A stretch of DNA of 34,030 nt from an uncultured Mycoplasmatota bacterium (GCA_900549285.1 URNW01000015.1:1-34030); one strand, 5' to 3'; shown: positions 7,938 through 15,769, numbered from the stretch's first letter. Notes: generated by a model from the letters alone, not told the origin. Translations and numbers: made by a program.

Positions 7938-8258
7938 TTACTTTACATGATCATGACTCATTATCTTTAGTATTAAATCATAATTATCATCTTGAGCCAT
8001 CTTATTTTTTTTAATCATTCCACATTTATCACAGCGGTAAACAATTTTTAAAGTATCTTTTTTAGCTTTTTCTATTTCTATTGGTCTTAATATCCCAAAA
8101 CATTTACATAATCTATCTCCTGGATAATCATCTATATGAATACTACATAAACAATTAGGGCAATGATCTCTTGCAGTGTAAGATAATGGCATTACTTTCT
8201 TTTTACATACAATACACTCAAATCCCTCATCAATCATTTTAAATTTTTTAACTTCCAT
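7938..8258 (-). CDS. RNHCP-domain zinc-ribbon protein
   Basis: A 106-residue small protein of the RNHCP family, whose function is not established. It shows the defining segment RDHCPNCLCSIHIDDYPGDR (residues 30-49). The paired cysteines suggest zinc binding: Cys15/Cys18, Cys33/Cys36, Cys51/Cys53 and Cys76/Cys79. The C-terminal KMAQDDNYDLILKIM stretch is also conserved in the family. The start has an excellent RBS (AAGGAGGACAAA). It lies 16 bases after the GT2 gene, so the Nudix, GT2 and RNHCP genes read as one minus-strand operon. Confidence 0.85.
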   Translation of the reverse strand: MEVKKFKMIDEGFECIVCKKKVMPLSYTARDHCPNCLCSIHIDDYPGDRLCKCFGILRPIEIEKAKKDTLKIVYRCDKCGMIKKNKMAQDDNYDLILKIMSHDHVK

Positions 8259-8274
8259 TTTGTCCTCCTTTTTT

Positions 8275-9120
8275 CTAAAACATTTTTAGTTTGGCTATTT
8301 TTTGGTTTGCTGTTGGAGTATTTATTCCTTTTAATTGTTCTATTGCTATATTCATAATAAACTCTATATGTTGTTTTAGATAATTTTTAAGATTTATATC
8401 TGTTATTTTCTTTAAATCTTTTTGCATTATTTCTACTATTGATATTAAATCATCAATTCTATTTATCATAACCTTTTTATTTACAGTTTGATTATTTCTG
8501 CCAATTATATAATGATATAGAGGAATATCTAAATAAATTAATTGATTTAGATGTTGCAAAACATAAAATACAAAAAGATTATCAACATAAAAAATTGTTT
8601 CTGGTAATTTTAATTTTCCTTTTTTTAATAATTTGGTTTTAACAATTATCGAATGCATTAAGATAAATTGATTTTTAGGTATATTCTTAATTTGTTGCCA
8701 ATTTACTTTTTTATTTATAGGGATATTATACTTAATTTCTTCTTTATGCTTATTTTTTTCTAAAACATAATTAGTTAATAAAACATCTATATTTTCTTTT
8801 TTTAGAAATTCTAGTACAACATTTAAATTTTTTTCTTCTAACCAATCATCACTATCTACTATTTTAAAATATTTTCCTTTGGCTATTTTTAAGCCACTAT
8901 TAATAGCTCCTCCAGGGCCTTTGTTCGTTTGATTTATTACTTTGATGATTTTAGGATATTGTTTTTTTAAATCTTGGGCGATTTTTAAAGTATGATCTTC
9001 TGATCCATCATTAACAATTATTATTTCTATTTTTTCTTTACTTTTTAATAGAGAATATATTGCTTTTTTCATGTATTTTTCACTATTGTAACAAGGTATA
9101 ATAAAAGTTATTAATTTCAT
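8275..9120 (-). CDS. family 2 glycosyltransferase (GT-A fold)
   Basis: This 281-residue protein is a cytoplasmic GT2 enzyme without membrane helices. It has the GT-A nucleotide-sugar site: FIIPCYNSEKYMKKAI at the N terminus, IVNDGSEDHT for the first acidic motif, NKGPGGAINSGL, and the metal-binding DSD in FKIVDSDDWL. The acceptor-binding C-terminal half (VDNLFVFYVLQHL...) resembles enzymes building teichoic-acid or capsule sugars, but the substrate cannot be assigned. It overlaps the upstream Nudix gene by four bases (ATGA), so they are co-translated. Confidence 0.88.
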   Translation of the reverse strand: MKLITFIIPCYNSEKYMKKAIYSLLKSKEKIEIIIVNDGSEDHTLKIAQDLKKQYPKIIKVINQTNKGPGGAINSGLKIAKGKYFKIVDSDDWLEEKNLNVVLEFLKKENIDVLLTNYVLEKNKHKEEIKYNIPINKKVNWQQIKNIPKNQFILMHSIIVKTKLLKKGKLKLPETIFYVDNLFVFYVLQHLNQLIYLDIPLYHYIIGRNNQTVNKKVMINRIDDLISIVEIMQKDLKKITDINLKNYLKQHIEFIMNIAIEQLKGINTPTANQKIAKLKMF

Positions 9121-9635
9121 TTTAAAACGCCGCTTTTCTTTAGATACCGTAGTGCTTGTAACATTTCATTTGTTACTATTTTATTAATTTTTAAATCACC
9201 AATATTATTTATCAAATATTTTTTTAATTGTTTTAAAGGAATATAAGCTAATTGGAAATTGCCATCTCTTTCTTGATCATCTAAATGTACATTATCCAAA
9301 TTATAAGGTTCATCAGTAAATATATAGAAATAATAAATTTCAATACTGCGATTATTTCCTATAACAGGATAATCTTTTAAAAAGTATTTTAGAGCAAAAA
9401 AAGGTTCATATTCTCTATTTAAAATAATCCCTGTTTCTTCTAAAACTTCTCTTTTTAAAGCTTCATTTAATGACTCATTTTCTTCTAAATGTCCTCCTGG
9501 AAATTGAATCGTTGTATAAGCTTTTGCTAACAAAATTTCTTTTTTACTATTTATGATTAATGCTTTTACACGAATTATTCGATCATTTATATCTTTTTTT
9601 TTGATATGATCATAATTAACTATTTTTATTTTCAT
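9117..9635 (-). CDS. Nudix hydrolase
   Basis: A 172-residue Nudix enzyme that cleaves a nucleoside diphosphate linked to another moiety. The complete Nudix box is present: Gx5Ex7REVLEETGI within GGHLEENESLNEALKREVLEETGI, the metal-binding helix. The ATG at 9635 begins MKIKIVNYD. An in-frame TTG at 9650, preceded by a weak AGGT, is an alternative start. It is first in the Nudix-GT2-RNHCP run. The substrate is unknown; pairing with a glycosyltransferase might hint at a nucleotide sugar, but that is speculation. Confidence 0.88.
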   Translation of the reverse strand: MKIKIVNYDHIKKKDINDRIIRVKALIINSKKEILLAKAYTTIQFPGGHLEENESLNEALKREVLEETGIILNREYEPFFALKYFLKDYPVIGNNRSIEIYYFYIFTDEPYNLDNVHLDDQERDGNFQLAYIPLKQLKKYLINNIGDLKINKIVTNEMLQALRYLKKSGVLK

Positions 9636-9658
9636 AATTACCACTACCAATAGTTTAC

Positions 9659-9689
9659 CTAAAAAATAAAAAGAAAACTAGGTTTTCTT
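9659..9689 (-). terminator. intrinsic terminator after the DUF3419-like gene
   Basis: AAGAAAAC-CTA-GTTTTCTT on the minus strand (9689-9671), an 8-bp stem with a 3-base loop, followed by TTTATTTTTTAG. Confidence 0.75.
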
Positions 9690-9708
9690 TATGTACTTTA
9701 CATTATAT

Positions 9709-10680
9709 TTATGTTACTTTTCTTAAAATTAGGCCATCTTTTATCTTATCGGAAGGAACTCCACTATCTATATGGGAGAAAATAAGAGTTTCTTCTTGAT
9801 CTAAATCTGCTATTTTTAGTTTTGATGATAATACAGGATAAGTTCTAAAATTTCCCGTAGAAAGACTGTAACAGCTTATTAAATATGCTAAAGCTATCTG
9901 ACCATTTTCCTTCATTATTTTAAGTAATCTTTCCTCATATTTTTTTAATTTATTATATTTCCAATATAATCCAAAAGATTTGTCAAAATAATCAGCTATA
10001 TTAGATAAAAATAGAAGATCATATTGACTTTTAAATACACTATCTAAATTCATACAATCACAACATTGAAAGCTTATTTCGACTTTTTTTAAATTTGCTT
10101 TTAAAATATTATAATGATCTTTATTTTTTAAGTAAGTATTTTTAGCAATTGCCATTTCTTCTTTTTGAATGTTTATTAAGATCATTTGAAATAAATTTAG
10201 AGGATCACTACTTTGTTTTTGAATTTGATAATTATATTCGACTACATATTGCCAATAAATATATGTTTTAGATTCCATGTATGGAAATAAGCCTCTTACT
10301 AATTCCGTTAATTCTTCTAAAGGTGTAGCTTTATCTACAATTTTTCGCATAAAATATAAATAACCAGCATAATCATATTTTAAAATAGCCGCTCTTTTTA
10401 AGCCTAGAGAATAATATTCTGTTAATCTATTGGTATCAAATGTTTCAATATTTGAAATACCATGATAAGCTAAATTAAAAGCATGATCTCCACTTGCTAA
10501 AACGGTTAAAGCATTTTCTTTTCCTTCTAAAGCCATTAAATTCATGTATCCATCAATATTTTCATTTGTATCTTTGTATACTCTTTGATATTCACTAAAT
10601 GGAATACCCATCATCATTATTTTTTGGGCATCTACTTGTGCTTCTATCATTTTTTTGGTAGCATTTATCGCTTCATTCAT
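9709..10680 (-). CDS. DUF3419-like protein, probable SAM-binding fold
   Basis: I recognise this only at fold level. The ATG at 10680 (RBS AGGGG) gives 323 residues. The segment ALTVLASGDHAFNLAYHG, then IETFDTNRL and LGLKRAAILKYDYAGYL, matches the order of a SAM-binding glycine loop, an acidic residue and the L.LK.AAI helix of DUF3419 proteins. Those are related to the BtaA aminocarboxypropyl transferases. A later CDCMNL...YDLLFLSNIADYF segment resembles the acidic and post-motif strands of Rossmann methyltransferases. There is no signal peptide. The gene is monocistronic, lying between the tRNA-Glu terminator and its own terminator. The actual reaction is unknown. Confidence 0.6.
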   Translation of the reverse strand: MNEAINATKKMIEAQVDAQKIMMMGIPFSEYQRVYKDTNENIDGYMNLMALEGKENALTVLASGDHAFNLAYHGISNIETFDTNRLTEYYSLGLKRAAILKYDYAGYLYFMRKIVDKATPLEELTELVRGLFPYMESKTYIYWQYVVEYNYQIQKQSSDPLNLFQMILINIQKEEMAIAKNTYLKNKDHYNILKANLKKVEISFQCCDCMNLDSVFKSQYDLLFLSNIADYFDKSFGLYWKYNKLKKYEERLLKIMKENGQIALAYLISCYSLSTGNFRTYPVLSSKLKIADLDQEETLIFSHIDSGVPSDKIKDGLILRKVT

Positions 10681-10743
10681 AACCAATTCCCCTTTTGTCG
10701 GTTTTATATTATAGCATAATTCGCTACTTTTAGCAAATTGCAT

Positions 10744-10769
10744 TAAAAAAAGCTCCTAATGCAGAGCTT
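10744..10769 (-). terminator. intrinsic terminator downstream of tRNA-Glu
   Basis: AAGCTC (10769-10764 read on minus) pairs with GAGCTT (10755-10750) over an 8-base loop, followed by a run of T residues. Confidence 0.8.
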
Positions 10770-10781
10770 ATGATTTCTTTT

Positions 10782-10857
10782 TGGTGATCTGTATGGGATT
10801 TGAACCCATGAATGTTGCCTTGAGAGGGCAATGTGTTAACCGCTTCACCAACAGACC
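10782..10857 (-). tRNA. tRNA-Glu (anticodon CUC)
   Basis: A 76-nt tRNA with encoded CCA (10784-10782). The acceptor arms GGTCTGT and ACAGATC pair with one G-U. The anticodon stem TTGCC/GGCAA encloses the loop CTCTCAA, giving CUC, which reads GAG. The T arm is ATGGG-TTCAAAT-CCCAT. It has its own promoter and terminator. AT-rich genomes often read both Glu codons with a single UUC tRNA, so a CUC isoacceptor is an extra. gltX lies 1.2 kb upstream. Confidence 0.93.
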
Positions 10858-10887
10858 AAATAGAATGTTTTAAACAAAGACATTTTT

Positions 10888-10916
10888 ATTCTATCATATT
10901 TTATTTTTACTTACAA
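10888..10916 (-). promoter_or_regulatory. sigma-A promoter of tRNA-Glu
   Basis: On the minus strand TTGTAA (10916-10911), 17 bases, TAGAAT (10893-10888), about 30 bases before the tRNA 5' end. Confidence 0.75.
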
Positions 10917-10993
10917 TATTTTTACTTATTTTTTCCTTTTTTCTTATCAATTATTTTAATATATTTACAATTAAAATATAATAATCTATTCTA

Positions 10994-11443
10994 CTAATTG
11001 CTATCTTGTTGACATATTTTTATTCCAATATCATTGTCTTCGGGAATAATATATATGTTGTTATTATGGAATTGTTTACTATTACAGTCAATTATTAGGA
11101 CGGATTCCTCTTTAGCATTTGCTGGAGTAGATAATTTATATATTGTGCTTCCACCATCATAGGCTACAGTATATACTTCAAATAAATCTAAAATATTTTC
11201 AAAACCATACTTATTTAAGTAATCGGTAATATTATATTTTGCTTTATTAGTTAGAAGAAAAATATCATCTAAACAATATGAGTATACATTATAATCGCTA
11301 TATTCTTTAAGTTTACTGGTGCTACAAACTTTTTCTGATTTTGTATCTATGAATTGTATTTTTTCTTGAAAAAAAATATAACAGGACATGAAACTAAAAA
11401 TAATTATAATTATTAATAATATTAAAAAAATGTATTTTTTCAC
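10994..11443 (-). CDS. small membrane-anchored or secreted protein of unknown function
   Basis: I do not recognise this 149-residue protein. It starts at GTG 11443 with an AAAGGG RBS. Residues 5-24 form one very hydrophobic helix (IFLILLIIIIIFSF...), after which the chain is soluble and probably extracellular. A Cys follows the helix (FMSC), but the lipobox is not canonical. Four more cysteines in the outer part (VCSTSK, YSYCLDD, IIDCNSK, KICQQ) could form disulfides. It is monocistronic with its own promoter at 11495-11523. No homologous family is evident. Confidence 0.65.
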   Translation of the reverse strand: MKKYIFLILLIIIIIFSFMSCYIFFQEKIQFIDTKSEKVCSTSKLKEYSDYNVYSYCLDDIFLLTNKAKYNITDYLNKYGFENILDLFEVYTVAYDGGSTIYKLSTPANAKEESVLIIDCNSKQFHNNNIYIIPEDNDIGIKICQQDSN

Positions 11444-11494
11444 AGCATAAACCCTTTCATATTTTGTTTAATAACTTTTAATCTCTCTATATAT

Positions 11495-11523
11495 ATTTTA
11501 ACATGAGTCATTATGTATTACAA
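11495..11523 (-). promoter_or_regulatory. probable sigma-A promoter of the 149-residue protein gene
   Basis: On the minus strand TTGTAA (11523-11518), 17-base spacer, TAAAAT (11500-11495). Confidence 0.55.
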
Positions 11524-11644
11524 CTTTTTAGTTTAGAAAATATATTTTATAATAGTGATGATGTCTTAAAGAATGATAATTAATATATATTGAAGTATTA
11601 TCATGGAAGCATAAATGATTTTTTTATAATTAATGATCTACTTA

Positions 11645-11670
11645 TTAAAAAGACTGTTTCTAAAACAGCC
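11645..11670 (-). terminator. intrinsic terminator downstream of the surface-protein remnant
   Basis: On the minus strand CTGTTT-TAG-AAACAG followed by TCTTTTTAAT. It sits about 125 bases after the remnant at 11793-11900 and serves no intact gene now, which supports a former minus-strand gene here. Confidence 0.65.
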
Positions 11671-11792
11671 TTATAATATTGTTTTAATTTTAAATTCAAG
11701 ATTTAAAATATCAATACTATTTATTTAGGATTACCCATTGGCTAATCTTGTATCCTAATGCTTTTTTATTTAGCCTTAACCAAATAGTAAGT

Positions 11793-11900
11793 TTAAAAGG
11801 ATATTGGGCGCACACCAAGCGTGTTATTCACGTTCCAGTTGTTGAGGTTGCCATTCGAATTCACACCGAACACGACAGCATTCGTAGCATTATACGGAGA
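11793..11900 (-). pseudogene. remnant of a surface-protein variable end, or orphan DGR-type template/variable repeat
   Basis: Read on the minus strand, 11900-11793 encodes 35 residues: SPYNATNAVVFG, then VNSNGNLNNWNVNNTLGVRP, then a stop three codons later. It lines up with the C-terminal SPYR...GIRPVINL and SPYR...NSNGNLD...GVRPVINL segments of the two intact surface proteins. TAG immediately precedes SPY, so there is no upstream reading frame. The DNA is about 48% G+C by my count, far richer than its surroundings, and 11 of 35 codons are AAC/AAT. That pattern is typical of DGR template or variable repeats. No reverse transcriptase is in the window. In the 592-bp gap 11444-12035 I otherwise see only a promoter and terminators. 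Confidence 0.6.
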
Positions 11901-11955
11901 CTAGAAAATCTCCAATTTTTTAGATTAACCATAAATATTTTAACATAAGTTTATT

Positions 11956-11989
11956 AAAAAATATAGTGCTTGTTAGGTACTATATTTTT
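11956..11989 (-). terminator. terminator after gltX
   Basis: AAAAATATAGT and ACTATATTTTT form a long stem around an 11-base loop. On the minus strand it ends in TTTTTTAATAA. It could act on both strands. Confidence 0.75.
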
Positions 11990-12035
11990 CTCTTTAATGA
12001 CTGCTTAAAAATTAATATTACAAATTTTTTGCTAT

Positions 12036-13694
12036 TTAGTAATTTTCCATAAAAATATTTAAACGTTTTAACATTTTATCTTTGCCAAGTAGTTTCATAA
12101 TATCATAAAGGTTTGGTGTCATACTAGATGTTGTCAAAACTACTCGAATTACTGTTGTAAAATCAGCAACATTTCCTTTATAGTTATCAGGATTTTCTTT
12201 ATATTCTTTCATATTAGAAGCATATCCTAACTTCTCACATAGTTCTTTTATTTTATTAAACCACTCTTCTTCATTATCAAGTTCGCTATAATAATTATTT
12301 AAATATTCTCTCATAATTTTACTAATTTCAAATTTATCTGTTATTTTTCCAAAATCATATGATAACTCTCTATTCCATTCTTCTTCATAAAGATACCATA
12401 TTTTAGGAAAAATACTACTATAGTTTTCATAATCTTTTCTTGGCTTTTTGGTTTCTCTTTCAATATTTAAAAAATTAATTGTATCTTCTTTATATTTATT
12501 AATTAAATTATATACATGTTCATCATATTTCTTTGCCCACGTTAGATATTCTTCATAAAGATCTTGAGCAGTCATTTTAGCAATATAATTTTTAGAAATA
12601 TTATCTAGTTTGGCTAAATCAAATAGAGCTCCACTTGAACTCATTTTCTTAGGACTAAATGGAAATTCATAAAAGAGAGTATCTGGATGACTAGTACGCC
12701 ACTCTTCAAAATTAGAATTAGCAATTGTCATTACTGAATCAATCACTGCTAAAACAGGATATCCTTTTTCTTCATAGAAAAACATTAAAGCTTCTGGATC
12801 TTTTCTTTTAGAAATTTTTCTAATTATATCTCCATCTTTTTTTAAGATTAGTGAGGTATGGATATATTTAGGCATTTTATAGCCAAAAGATGCAAATAAA
12901 TCAAAATGAATTGGTACGCTACTCATCCATTCTTCTCCACGTACTACATGGGTTGTATGCATTAAGTGGTCATCTACTACATGAGCAAAATGATAAGTTG
13001 GAAGTAAGTTCTCACTTTTCATAATGGGTACATCAATGTCATTTTCAGGCATTTCAATTTTACCTTTTGTTAAATCTTCAAAGATAAATTTACGATTAAA
13101 ATCTCCTTCTGAACGAAAACGAATGGTAAACTTTTCGCCATTTTTTATTCTTTCGGCTTTCTCATCATTTGATACATCTCTAAATTTAGCATATCTTCCA
13201 TAAATACCAATTCTTTTCTTAGATTTTGATTGATATTCTCTAATTTCATTTAATTCATCACTAGTTAGAAAGCATGGATAAGCTCTACCTATACTAATTA
13301 AGTATTTAATAAAAGCATGGTATATCTCTATTCTTTCACTCTGAATATATGGGCCATAATTTCCGACAGTTTTTCCTTCAAATTCATATTCATCAGGATA
13401 AATTCCATAATAACTTAAAACATGGTGAATAAATTCGACAGCTCCCTCTACACTTCTTGCTTGATCTGTATCTTCATTTCTTAAAAAGAATACCCCTCCA
13501 CTTGATTTGGCTAAACAATAATTAATAGTAGCACTCATCATATTACCAATATGCATAAATCCCGTAGGACTAGGAGCAAATCTTACCACTTTAGCTTCTT
13601 CTTTTAATTCTCTTTTAGGATATAATAATTCATAATCTTCAGGAGTTTTTGTAATATTAGGAAATATTAAATCTGCTAATTCTTGATTTGTCAT
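12036..13694 (-). CDS. gltX: glutamyl-tRNA synthetase
   Basis: A class I aminoacyl-tRNA synthetase of 552 residues, longer than the usual 480-500. About 35 extra residues precede the catalytic core. The HIGH-type motif is HIGN (residues 48-51) in FAPSPTGFMHIGN, and the KMSKS-type motif is KISKR in IIRKISKRKDPEA. The FLRNEDTD and VVRGEEWMSS segments are typical of the Glu/Gln synthetase catalytic domain, and an all-helical C-terminal anticodon-binding region follows. The start at 13694 has a GAGGT RBS. A tRNA-Glu(CUC) gene lies nearby. Whether it also charges tRNA-Gln cannot be decided here. Confidence 0.93.
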   Translation of the reverse strand: MTNQELADLIFPNITKTPEDYELLYPKRELKEEAKVVRFAPSPTGFMHIGNMMSATINYCLAKSSGGVFFLRNEDTDQARSVEGAVEFIHHVLSYYGIYPDEYEFEGKTVGNYGPYIQSERIEIYHAFIKYLISIGRAYPCFLTSDELNEIREYQSKSKKRIGIYGRYAKFRDVSNDEKAERIKNGEKFTIRFRSEGDFNRKFIFEDLTKGKIEMPENDIDVPIMKSENLLPTYHFAHVVDDHLMHTTHVVRGEEWMSSVPIHFDLFASFGYKMPKYIHTSLILKKDGDIIRKISKRKDPEALMFFYEEKGYPVLAVIDSVMTIANSNFEEWRTSHPDTLFYEFPFSPKKMSSSGALFDLAKLDNISKNYIAKMTAQDLYEEYLTWAKKYDEHVYNLINKYKEDTINFLNIERETKKPRKDYENYSSIFPKIWYLYEEEWNRELSYDFGKITDKFEISKIMREYLNNYYSELDNEEEWFNKIKELCEKLGYASNMKEYKENPDNYKGNVADFTTVIRVVLTTSSMTPNLYDIMKLLGKDKMLKRLNIFMENY

Positions 13695-13732
13695 AATAAC
13701 CTCTTTTCTAATATTATTTTACTTGAAAGAAG

Positions 13733-13757
13733 AAAAAAAAGCAAGGTTTTACCTTGT
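13733..13757 (-). terminator. intrinsic terminator overlapping the stop of the 100-residue protein gene
   Basis: On the minus strand ACAAGG-TAAAA-CCTTGC followed by eight T residues. The stop codon is inside the loop, and gltX begins about 40 bases further on. Confidence 0.8.
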
Positions 13758-14051
13758 CATTTCACATTCATGAGCATATTCATGATCATTTTGTAAAAAC
13801 ATTAAATATTCATAAGCTCGATTAACACAAAATTCTGTAGTTAAAACAGATAATATTGCTTGATCACTAGGTGTTATTTTCTTCCTTAAATAATAAGCCT
13901 CAACTGCTTGTAATATATAACTACAAATCTCTTCGACATGATTATTAGTCGCTAAAGCTGTTATTACTGTTTGGTATTTATTTGTATCTATCCCTAGAGC
14001 AGCATCCTTATCTAATATTAATGATAAACAATAATTTTTTAATGTACGCAT
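13749..14051 (-). CDS. small conserved-looking protein of unknown function
   Basis: I do not recognise this 100-residue protein. It is soluble and predicted mostly helical, without a signal peptide or repeats. It contains three cysteines (NYCLSL, EICSYI, EFCVNR) and ends HEYAHECEMTR, a His/Cys cluster that might bind metal. The RBS is strong (AGGAGGTAACATT), it has a well-formed sigma-A promoter at 14071-14099, and a terminator overlaps its stop. It is therefore a tidy monocistronic unit between gltX and sigK and very likely a real gene. Confidence 0.65.
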   Translation of the reverse strand: MRTLKNYCLSLILDKDAALGIDTNKYQTVITALATNNHVEEICSYILQAVEAYYLRKKITPSDQAILSVLTTEFCVNRAYEYLMFLQNDHEYAHECEMTR

Positions 14052-14070
14052 AATGTTACCTCCTAATTCA

Positions 14071-14099
14071 ATTGTAAAACAATTTTTTTCGTTTGTAAA
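14071..14099 (-). promoter_or_regulatory. sigma-A promoter of the 100-residue protein gene
   Basis: On the minus strand TTTACA (14099-14094), 17 bases, TACAAT (14076-14071), starting one base past the sigK stop. Confidence 0.75.
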
Positions 14100-14795
14100 T
14101 TATAAATCTTGATTGCTTTTCATAAATTCTCTTAAAACTTTTGAAAGAGCTCTTTTTTCAATTCGAGATACATAACTACGGGATATTTTTAAATCATGAG
14201 CTATTTCTTTTTGAGTATGTTCATCTTCTTTTAATAAACCATATCTCTTAACTAATATTTCTTGTTCTCTGGGTGTTAAAACATGAAAATATTTTTTTAA
14301 TAAACGAATATTATCTTTTAAGTGAATTGTATCCGCTATATCTTTAGAATCATCTTTAATTATTTCAATTAAATTTACTTCATTTCCATCTTTATCAAAT
14401 CCAATAGAATCATTTAAACTAATGGTATTAGCTATTTTCTTATTGCTTCTAAAATGCATTAATATTTCGTTTTCTATACATCTAGCAGCATATGTTGTGA
14501 TTTTTGTTGATTTACTTTTTTGATATGAATCTATTCCTTTAATTAATCCAATGGTACCAATACTTATTAAATCATCTGTATCAAAAACGCCATTATCAAA
14601 TTTTTTCACTATATGAGCTACTAGTCTTAAATTGCGTTCAATTAAAGTATTTCTAGCTTCTTTATCTCCATTTAACATTTTAGTAATCATTTTTTCTTCT
14701 TCTTCGCTACTTAATGGTTCTGGAAATACTTGATTGGAATAACTTCCTGTAAATAAAAGCATATCTTTTATTATACTAAGCAAATTTAAAAACAT
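14100..14795 (-). CDS. sigK: sporulation sigma factor, SigK type, with pro-sequence
   Basis: A sigma-70-family factor of 231 residues closest in pattern to Bacillus pro-SigK, the late mother-cell sigma factor. The ATG at 14795 has an AGGAAG RBS. A hydrophobic N-terminal leader (MFLNLLSIIKDMLLF...) followed by VFPEPLSSEEEEKM matches the SigK pro-sequence and cleavage region. Region 2 reads NLRLVAHIVKKF, DLISIGTIGLIKGIDSY and TYAARCIENEILMHFR. Region 4 reads LTPREQEILVKRYGL and KEIAHDLKISRSYVSRIEKRAL. The gene is continuous, with no skin-type interruption. It supports sporulation together with ylbD and the YjcZ-like genes. No SpoIVFB or other processing partner is visible here. Confidence 0.88.
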   Translation of the reverse strand: MFLNLLSIIKDMLLFTGSYSNQVFPEPLSSEEEEKMITKMLNGDKEARNTLIERNLRLVAHIVKKFDNGVFDTDDLISIGTIGLIKGIDSYQKSKSTKITTYAARCIENEILMHFRSNKKIANTISLNDSIGFDKDGNEVNLIEIIKDDSKDIADTIHLKDNIRLLKKYFHVLTPREQEILVKRYGLLKEDEHTQKEIAHDLKISRSYVSRIEKRALSKVLREFMKSNQDL

Positions 14796-14965
14796 TTTTT
14801 CACTTCCTAATAAAGTATATTTTTTTTTAAAATAAATATGATTTGGTAATTTATAATCGTTTTTCAATATAAAAATTTACTTCTCTTAGGCATTCTTTTA
14901 TAATATAGTACATGCTTAATTTTAAATTTATTTTTTTAATTTTAGTTCATCTTTTAAAAGGATTA

Positions 14966-15769
14966 TTATTTATGATTTTCAAACTTTAATGTAGATATTT
15001 TTAACATGTCAATATTTTTTCTTTTATATAATGATTCTGTATTAGTAGAAACAATTTCATTTTCTTTTAAATTCAGTTTCTCTAAAATTTCCTTAATTGT
15101 CTTGTCATTATCACATTCAATTTCTAAATATGGTTCTAACATAGGCCAAATATCTATTTCAATTTGGGCATCTTTATAAGTATAACTATATCTTATCTTT
15201 TCTTGATAATTTCTTTTACATATACCCATACTCTCTAATAAATAATTTGCTTCTTCTAAAGATGATACTTCAATTTCAGATTCGACAACATCTTGATAAT
15301 TATTTTTCTTTTTATTTAAGATATGCTTAACGGTTAATTCAATTTTATCATTACTTTTTCTAAGTCTAATCCACTTATTAGGATTAATCAAAAACTTTTT
15401 CATATTAGACTCTAATGTTGGATTATTTAATATTTCTCTAATCTTATCAATATCTAATTTTATGATATCCATGAGATCATTTAGTTCAAACAAAGTTTTT
15501 TCTTTAGCTAATTCTTCTTCATTTTCTAAATCAATGTATTCTAATAATAATACTTCTAGCTTCTTTAAATTTGTTTCTATTAGTAACTTATTAGAAGAAT
15601 TCATTAATTCTTTTATTTCTAAAAAGCGATAGTATAAAGTTGGAATATCATAAACATAAATTTTTTGTTCTTTTTTTCCTTCTTCTTTTGCTCCTATTTT
15701 TTTTATTTGATCTTTTACTTGATCAACATTTATATTAAGTACTTTTATTTCTTTTTCTACTTTTGGCAT
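14966..15769 (-). CDS. CYTH-domain protein with an internal helical insertion
   Basis: A member of the CYTH superfamily (triphosphate-binding tunnel fold: thiamine triphosphatase, class IV adenylate cyclase, inorganic triphosphatase). The ATG at 15769 has a GGAGGGG RBS and gives 267 residues, against 160-190 for simple CYTH proteins. Visible tunnel motifs are EKEIKV (the ExExK signature) at residues 5-10, WIRLRKS with IELTVKH, VESEIEV, and EIDIWPMLEPYLEIE. Between KIYVYDIP and WIRLRK, where simple CYTH proteins have a short loop, about 85 residues of charged, helical sequence (LLIETNLKKLEVLLLEYIDL...) are inserted. The substrate is unknown. Confidence 0.8.
   Translation of the reverse strand: MPKVEKEIKVLNINVDQVKDQIKKIGAKEEGKKEQKIYVYDIPTLYYRFLEIKELMNSSNKLLIETNLKKLEVLLLEYIDLENEEELAKEKTLFELNDLMDIIKLDIDKIREILNNPTLESNMKKFLINPNKWIRLRKSNDKIELTVKHILNKKKNNYQDVVESEIEVSSLEEANYLLESMGICKRNYQEKIRYSYTYKDAQIEIDIWPMLEPYLEIECDNDKTIKEILEKLNLKENEIVSTNTESLYKRKNIDMLKISTLKFENHK

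Noticed and set aside
11748..11948. Plus-strand open frame of 66 codons in the gltX-upstream gap
   Set aside because: No RBS, and it runs antisense through the GC-rich remnant. The minus-strand reading of the same bases matches the surface-protein family, so the plus frame is a by-product.
14100..14795. SigK interrupted by a skin-like element
   Set aside because: The reading frame is continuous through regions 2 and 4.
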